Positions 32,576 through 35,960 of a stretch of 35,960 bases of DNA are shown piece after piece (position 1 is the first letter of the stretch; each line of letters starts with the position of its first letter). The position numbers were made by a program, and so were the translations under genes. Source of the stretch: Bauldia sp. (GTDB taxonomy: Bacteria > Pseudomonadota > Alphaproteobacteria > Rhizobiales > Kaistiaceae). The notes under the pieces are model-generated. The model saw only the letters and a list, made by a program, of their open reading frames with translations, did no database searches and was not told the DNA's origin. Location: contig NZ_JAGRLA010000187.1 in the NCBI RefSeq assembly GCF_020442045.1, forward strand, positions 1-35,960. Direction: 5' to 3'.

Positions 32576-33670
32576 ATGAACTTGACGAATGATTCAACGG
32601 GCCAGGGTTCGGACAAGGTCGCGCTGATAACCGGCGTGACCGGCCAGGACGGCGCCTATCTGTCGGAATTCCTCCTCGAAAAGGGCTATGTCGTCCACGG
32701 CATCAAGCGGCGGTCCTCGTCGTTCAATACCGGGCGCATCGAGGGCCTCTACCAGGAGCCGCACGAGGCCAACCAGCGCTTCATCCTGCACTATGGCGAC
32801 ATGACCGACGCGACCAACCTGATCCGCGTCGTTCAGGAGACCCGGCCGGACGAGATCTACAATCTCGCGGCGCAGTCGCATGTCATGGTCAGCTTCGAGA
32901 CCGCCGAATACACCGCCAATGCCGATGCGCTGGGGACATTGCGGCTGCTCGAGGCGATCCGCCTGCTCGGCCTCGAGAAGAAGACGCGCTTCTACCAGGC
33001 CTCGACCTCGGAGCTCTACGGCAAGGTCCAGGAGATACCCCAGACCGAGAAGACACCCTTCTATCCGCGCTCGCCCTACGCCGCCGCCAAGCTCTACGCC
33101 TACTGGATCACGGTGAACTACCGCGAGGCCTACGGCATCCACGCCTCCAACGGCATCCTCTTCAACCACGAAAGCCCGATCCGCGGCGAGACCTTCGTCA
33201 CCCGCAAGATCACCCGCGCGGTCGCGGCGATATCGCTCGGTCGCCAGGACAAGCTCTATCTCGGCAATCTCGACGCCAGGCGCGACTGGGGCCATGCCCG
33301 CGAATATGTCCGGGCGATGTGGATGATGCTCCAGCAGGACGAGCCGGACGACTATGTGCTGGCCACCGGCGTGACCACCACCGTCCGCTCGTTTGTCGAA
33401 TGGGCCTTCGCCGATGTCGGCATCACCATCGAGTGGCAGGGCGAAGGCGTGGAAGAGAAGGGCCTCGACGCGGCGACGGGACGGGTCGTGATCGAAGTCG
33501 ATCCGCGCTATTTCCGGCCGACCGAGGTCGAATTGCTGATTGGCGACGCCACCAAGGCGCGGGAGAAGCTCGGCTGGACGCACGAGATATCGGTTCGCGA
33601 GCTGGTCACCGAGATGGTGCGCGAGGATCTCAAGGTGATGGAGGAATCGACGGTGATCCGCGATGCCTGA
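32576..33670 (+). CDS. gmd: GDP-mannose 4,6-dehydratase (364 aa)
   Basis: Converts GDP-mannose to GDP-4-keto-6-deoxymannose, first step to GDP-L-fucose. [67 protein letters not shown] (Ser/Glu catalytic region), [13 protein letters not shown] (YxxxK), [20 protein letters not shown] and [19 protein letters not shown] are all classical GMD blocks. Length is normal. The start is ATG 32576 or TTG 32582; GGAGG spacing favours the latter, a difference of two residues. The stop overlaps the fcl start by 8 bp. It is clearly different from the GMD-like gene at 7893. Confidence 0.95.
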   Translation: MNLTNDSTGQGSDKVALITGVTGQDGAYLSEFLLEKGYVVHGIKRRSSSFNTGRIEGLYQEPHEANQRFILHYGDMTDATNLIRVVQETRPDEIYNLAAQSHVMVSFETAEYTANADALGTLRLLEAIRLLGLEKKTRFYQASTSELYGKVQEIPQTEKTPFYPRSPYAAAKLYAYWITVNYREAYGIHASNGILFNHESPIRGETFVTRKITRAVAAISLGRQDKLYLGNLDARRDWGHAREYVRAMWMMLQQDEPDDYVLATGVTTTVRSFVEWAFADVGITIEWQGEGVEEKGLDAATGRVVIEVDPRYFRPTEVELLIGDATKAREKLGWTHEISVRELVTEMVREDLKVMEESTVIRDA

Positions 33671-34652
33671 AGCGACCGCGCCCTATCCCCTCGACGGAAA
33701 GCGGGTCTGGGTCGCGGGCCATCGCGGCATGGTCGGACAGGCGGTGGTCCGCCGCCTCGAAAGCGAGCCTTGCGAGGTCCTCACCGTCGACCGGCGGACC
33801 GTCGACCTCCGCAATCAGGCCGAGGTCGAGGCGTGGCTCTCGGAGACCCGGCCGGACGCCGTCGTCCTCGCCGCGGCAAAGGTCGGCGGCATCCTCGCGA
33901 ATGCGACCTACCCGGCGGACTTCCTCTACGACAACCTGATGATCGAGACGAACATCATCCATTCCGCCTTCACGGTCGGGGTCGAGAAGCTGCTGTTCCT
34001 CGGCTCGAGCTGCATCTATCCGAAATTCGCCGAACAGCCGATCGTCGAGGAGAGCCTGCTGACCGGCCTGCTGGAGCCGACCAACGAGGCCTATGCGATC
34101 GCCAAGATCGCCGGCATCAAGCTCTGCCAGGCCTATCGCGAGCAGCACGGCGCGGACTTCATCTCCGCCATGCCGACCAACCTCTACGGCCCGGGCGACA
34201 ACTTCGACCTTCAGTCGAGCCACGTCCTGCCGGCCCTGATCCGGCGAACCCACGAGGCGAAGCAACGCGGCGACGCCAGCCTCGTCATCTGGGGGACCGG
34301 CGCGCCGCGCCGGGAATTCCTGCATGTCGACGACTGCGCCGCCGCGCTGGTCTTCCTGCTGAAGGCTTATTCGGATTCGCCGCATGTCAATGTCGGCTAT
34401 GGCGAGGATATCAGCATCCTCGATCTCACCCGGCTGATCGCCGAGGTCGTCGGTTATGACGGCGCCATCGAGCATGATCTCTCCAAACCGGACGGCACGC
34501 CGCGCAAGCTGATGAGCAGCGCGCGCATCCGCGCTCTCGGCTGGGAGCCGAAGATCGGCCTTCGGGAGGGCATCGCATCGACCTATGCCGACTTCGTCGC
34601 CGGAACGGCGGGCGGGTCACGGACGGGCCGCCGCCCTGGCGCGGACGAATAG
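33663..34652 (+). CDS. fcl: GDP-L-fucose synthase (329 aa)
   Basis: Bifunctional NADPH-dependent 3,5-epimerase/4-reductase completing GDP-L-fucose. [20 protein letters not shown] (GxxGMVG cofactor loop), [36 protein letters not shown] (catalytic Ser/Cys), [16 protein letters not shown] (YxxxK), [19 protein letters not shown] and [17 protein letters not shown] follow the family exactly. It starts at ATG 33663 inside the last codons of gmd, so the two are co-translated. It is also known as wcaG. A 12 bp gap leads to the fucosyltransferase-like gene. Confidence 0.95.
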   Translation: MPEATAPYPLDGKRVWVAGHRGMVGQAVVRRLESEPCEVLTVDRRTVDLRNQAEVEAWLSETRPDAVVLAAAKVGGILANATYPADFLYDNLMIETNIIHSAFTVGVEKLLFLGSSCIYPKFAEQPIVEESLLTGLLEPTNEAYAIAKIAGIKLCQAYREQHGADFISAMPTNLYGPGDNFDLQSSHVLPALIRRTHEAKQRGDASLVIWGTGAPRREFLHVDDCAAALVFLLKAYSDSPHVNVGYGEDISILDLTRLIAEVVGYDGAIEHDLSKPDGTPRKLMSSARIRALGWEPKIGLREGIASTYADFVAGTAGGSRTGRRPGADE

Positions 34653-34664
34653 GGGCGGAATGGC

Positions 34665-35696
34665 ATGAACCGCATGAAGACGGTGATCGGCCTGCGCCGG
34701 GATGGGCTCGGCGCAAGGCTGATGACCATCGCAAACGGCCTCCGTCTGGCCAGGCTGTTGGATGTCCCGTTCTGCTTCGCGTGGATCAGCGACAAAGCGC
34801 TGGCGAATATCGAACGGGAAGAGATCGACTATTCCATCCCGTTCCCGGACGACACGCTGAACATTCCGATCTTCGACTCTTCGGCGATGGCGGAGGCCGG
34901 CGCAAGATTCGGTACGATTGACGACTGTCTCCTGTATTCCGAGCCGTACAGCCTGTTTGCCGATTCGGCATCGGCGATGATTTCCAGATCGGAGGTGTCG
35001 AGCGCCGATGCGGTCCTTTGCTCCTGCGCGCATTTCCAGAGGTTCGACGACGAGCCGTATATGGAGGCGCGAAGCAGCCTGAGTAATGCGTTCGGTGCCG
35101 TCTACCCCAACGCCAGGATCGCGCTAAGGGCCGCCGGGTTCCTGGCCAACCACGATCTCCGATCGGCCCTTGGCGTTCACGTCCGGCGTGGCGATCTTCT
35201 GGAGCATCCCATCGGGGGCCCTCATCGCAATCGTGTCGTCGATCTCCCACGCTATTTCCGGCTGATCGACAGGATCGGCGAGTCCCGGCCGCTGTTCCTG
35301 TGCACCGAGGCCAGCGACGTCATCGAGGCATTCCATGCCCGTTATCCCGGTCGCGTCACGACCTTCCCGGCGACATCCTGGGACCGGTCCAGTCCCGCCG
35401 CCGTCGCCGATGCCTTCGCCGAGATCCTGCTGCTTTCCGAGACCGCGACCATCATCGCCGGGAATAGTGCATTCAGTCGGGCGGCCGCCGGCCGCGGCAT
35501 GAAGCCCCTGCTGATGCTGAGGGAGGTCGACGTCGCGGAGAACGACCTCGTCGCGGCGAACGAGCTCCTCCATTTCGGACACCTCGACCACGCGGCATTG
35601 TTGCTCGACGGGCGGCCGGAGCGTCCCGATGACGAGCGCGGCAGGGCCGCGAAGGCGAAGCTTGAGCGGCTTCAGGCCGCGCGGCGGGCCGGGTAG
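34665..35696 (+). CDS. Fucosyltransferase-like protein with HxRRGD motif (343 aa)
   Basis: Likely GDP-fucose-dependent transferase of the GT11/GT23/GT68 fold group. RRDGLGARLMTIANGLRLAR near the N-terminus is the G-x-G/A-x-R/Q entry of this group (as in NodZ). GVHVRRGDLLEHP at ~171-183 is the HxRRGD donor motif, and AEILLLSETATIIAGNSAFS near 270 is the conserved C-terminal block with the S/D-x-F/S-S-A pattern. It follows fcl by 12 bp, so substrate is made by its own operon. The acceptor is unknown. It shares the HxR-x-GD idea with the gene at 14402 but the sequences are otherwise unlike. The C-terminal ~40 residues are Arg/Glu/Asp-rich. Confidence 0.78.
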   Translation: MNRMKTVIGLRRDGLGARLMTIANGLRLARLLDVPFCFAWISDKALANIEREEIDYSIPFPDDTLNIPIFDSSAMAEAGARFGTIDDCLLYSEPYSLFADSASAMISRSEVSSADAVLCSCAHFQRFDDEPYMEARSSLSNAFGAVYPNARIALRAAGFLANHDLRSALGVHVRRGDLLEHPIGGPHRNRVVDLPRYFRLIDRIGESRPLFLCTEASDVIEAFHARYPGRVTTFPATSWDRSSPAAVADAFAEILLLSETATIIAGNSAFSRAAAGRGMKPLLMLREVDVAENDLVAANELLHFGHLDHAALLLDGRPERPDDERGRAAKAKLERLQAARRAG

Positions 35697-35842
35697 CCAG
35701 GCTGGCTGGCGTCCCGCGGGGGGAGTGGCGTGGCTGCGGGGAGGACTCCTTCGCTGCCATCCTGAGGTGCCCGGCGTAGCCGGGCCTCGAAGGACGCACC
35801 GGCCACAGGCCGAAGCAAACATCCACCGGCGGGCCGGGTAGC
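35682..35842. repeat. 16-bp direct repeats bracketing the intergenic hairpin
   Basis: CGGCGGGCCGGGTAGC occurs at 35682-35697, covering the stop codon of the fucosyltransferase-like gene, and again at 35827-35842, touching the stop codon of the converging gene. The 129 bp between hold the hairpin. This resembles a short element inserted with duplication of the end of the gene, although 16 bp is long for a target duplication. Confidence 0.55.
35760..35794. repeat. REP-like hairpin between convergent genes, possible bidirectional terminator
   Basis: GCCCGGC-gta-GCCGGGC (35769-35785) is a perfect 7-bp stem, extended by GAG/CTC and TCCT/AGGA arms with small bulges. The outer CATCCTGAGG...CCTCGAAGGA form is typical of dispersed intergenic palindromes of alphaproteobacteria. 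It lies between convergent stops and lacks a T tract, so any terminator role would be unconventional. Confidence 0.65.
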
Positions 35843-35960
35843 TAGGACGCGGAAGGGCCGCCGGAAGGCGATTCCGGCACCTCCGCCATCCGCCGGCGGG
35901 CATCGATGTCGAGCCTCCGCATCGCCGCATAGACGTCGCGCTTGGCTTCGTGGAAGCGGG
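35842..35960 (-). CDS. C-terminal end of an unidentified gene (partial, runs off right edge)
   Basis: The minus strand is open from the window edge to a TAG at 35842-35844 and encodes 38 complete codons: FHEAKRDVYAAMRRLDIDAR, RRMAEVPES, then a Pro/Ser/Gly-rich end. The helical, Arg-rich segment has codon usage like the neighbouring genes. Too short to identify. It converges on the fucosyltransferase-like gene. Confidence 0.5.
   Translation of the reverse strand, partial: RFHEAKRDVYAAMRRLDIDARRRMAEVPESPSGGPSAS

Overview
The window is 36 kb of a large surface-glycan or glycoconjugate locus from a GC-rich alphaproteobacterium. The class is inferred from strong G/C third positions combined with frequent TAT and CAT codons, frequent GTG and TTG starts, 1-8 bp start/stop overlaps, and a CATCCTGAGG...CCTCGAAGGA type intergenic hairpin near the right end. 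The sequence does not fix the order or genus. Nearly every gene makes an activated sugar, transfers a sugar, or modifies a glycan. There is no flippase, polymerase, ABC exporter, outer-membrane secretin, tRNA, rRNA, CRISPR array or intact transposase here, so the final polymer (O-antigen, capsule/EPS, or protein glycan) cannot be named from the window.

Region 1 (1-7802) holds six retaining GT-B type glycosyltransferase genes. The leftmost is cut by the window edge. The other five are paralogues of one family in two subtypes, here called A (1624-2763, 4222-5346, 6684-7802) and B (2942-4048, 5392-6549). Two divergent B/A pairs sit side by side, which looks like duplication of a two-gene cassette. 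Region 2 (7893-15403) has a GDP-mannose 4,6-dehydratase-like gene, two large multi-domain proteins (1063 aa with a capsule-synthesis-like half, a GT4 half and an extra C-terminal domain; 635 aa with a GT-A domain, a Rossmann-like domain and a beta-sandwich) and a GT11-like transferase. Region 3 (15568-18569) has a coiled-coil protein and a 763 aa polytopic membrane protein with an AT-rich core.

Region 4 (18781-24040, minus strand) reads as one operon: [decapitated gene end], NAD-dependent epimerase, polyprenyl-phosphate type GT2, glucose-1-phosphate cytidylyltransferase (rfbF), LPG-synthase-TM type membrane protein, FAD oxidoreductase. Its first gene survives only as a C-terminal fragment, just upstream of which lies region 5. 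Region 5 (about 24050-27330) is a UDP-glucose 6-dehydrogenase / UDP-glucuronate decarboxylase-like pair (predicted route to UDP-glucuronate and UDP-xylose) with weaker GC bias and about 330-500 bp of unexplained DNA on each side. Region 6 (27335-32077) is a 1580 aa protein carrying two GT-A like domains, two copies of a GNGPSLKGFDF domain, an FkbM methyltransferase domain between those copies, and a C-terminal membrane anchor. Region 7 (32576-35696) is gmd - fcl - HxRRGD fucosyltransferase-like, i.e. GDP-L-fucose synthesis and use, followed by a hairpin and the tail of a converging gene.

Together the genes predict a glycan built from fucose, probably uronate/xylose and a CDP-linked sugar, with methylation. 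Functions are from family recognition by eye; no database search was run.
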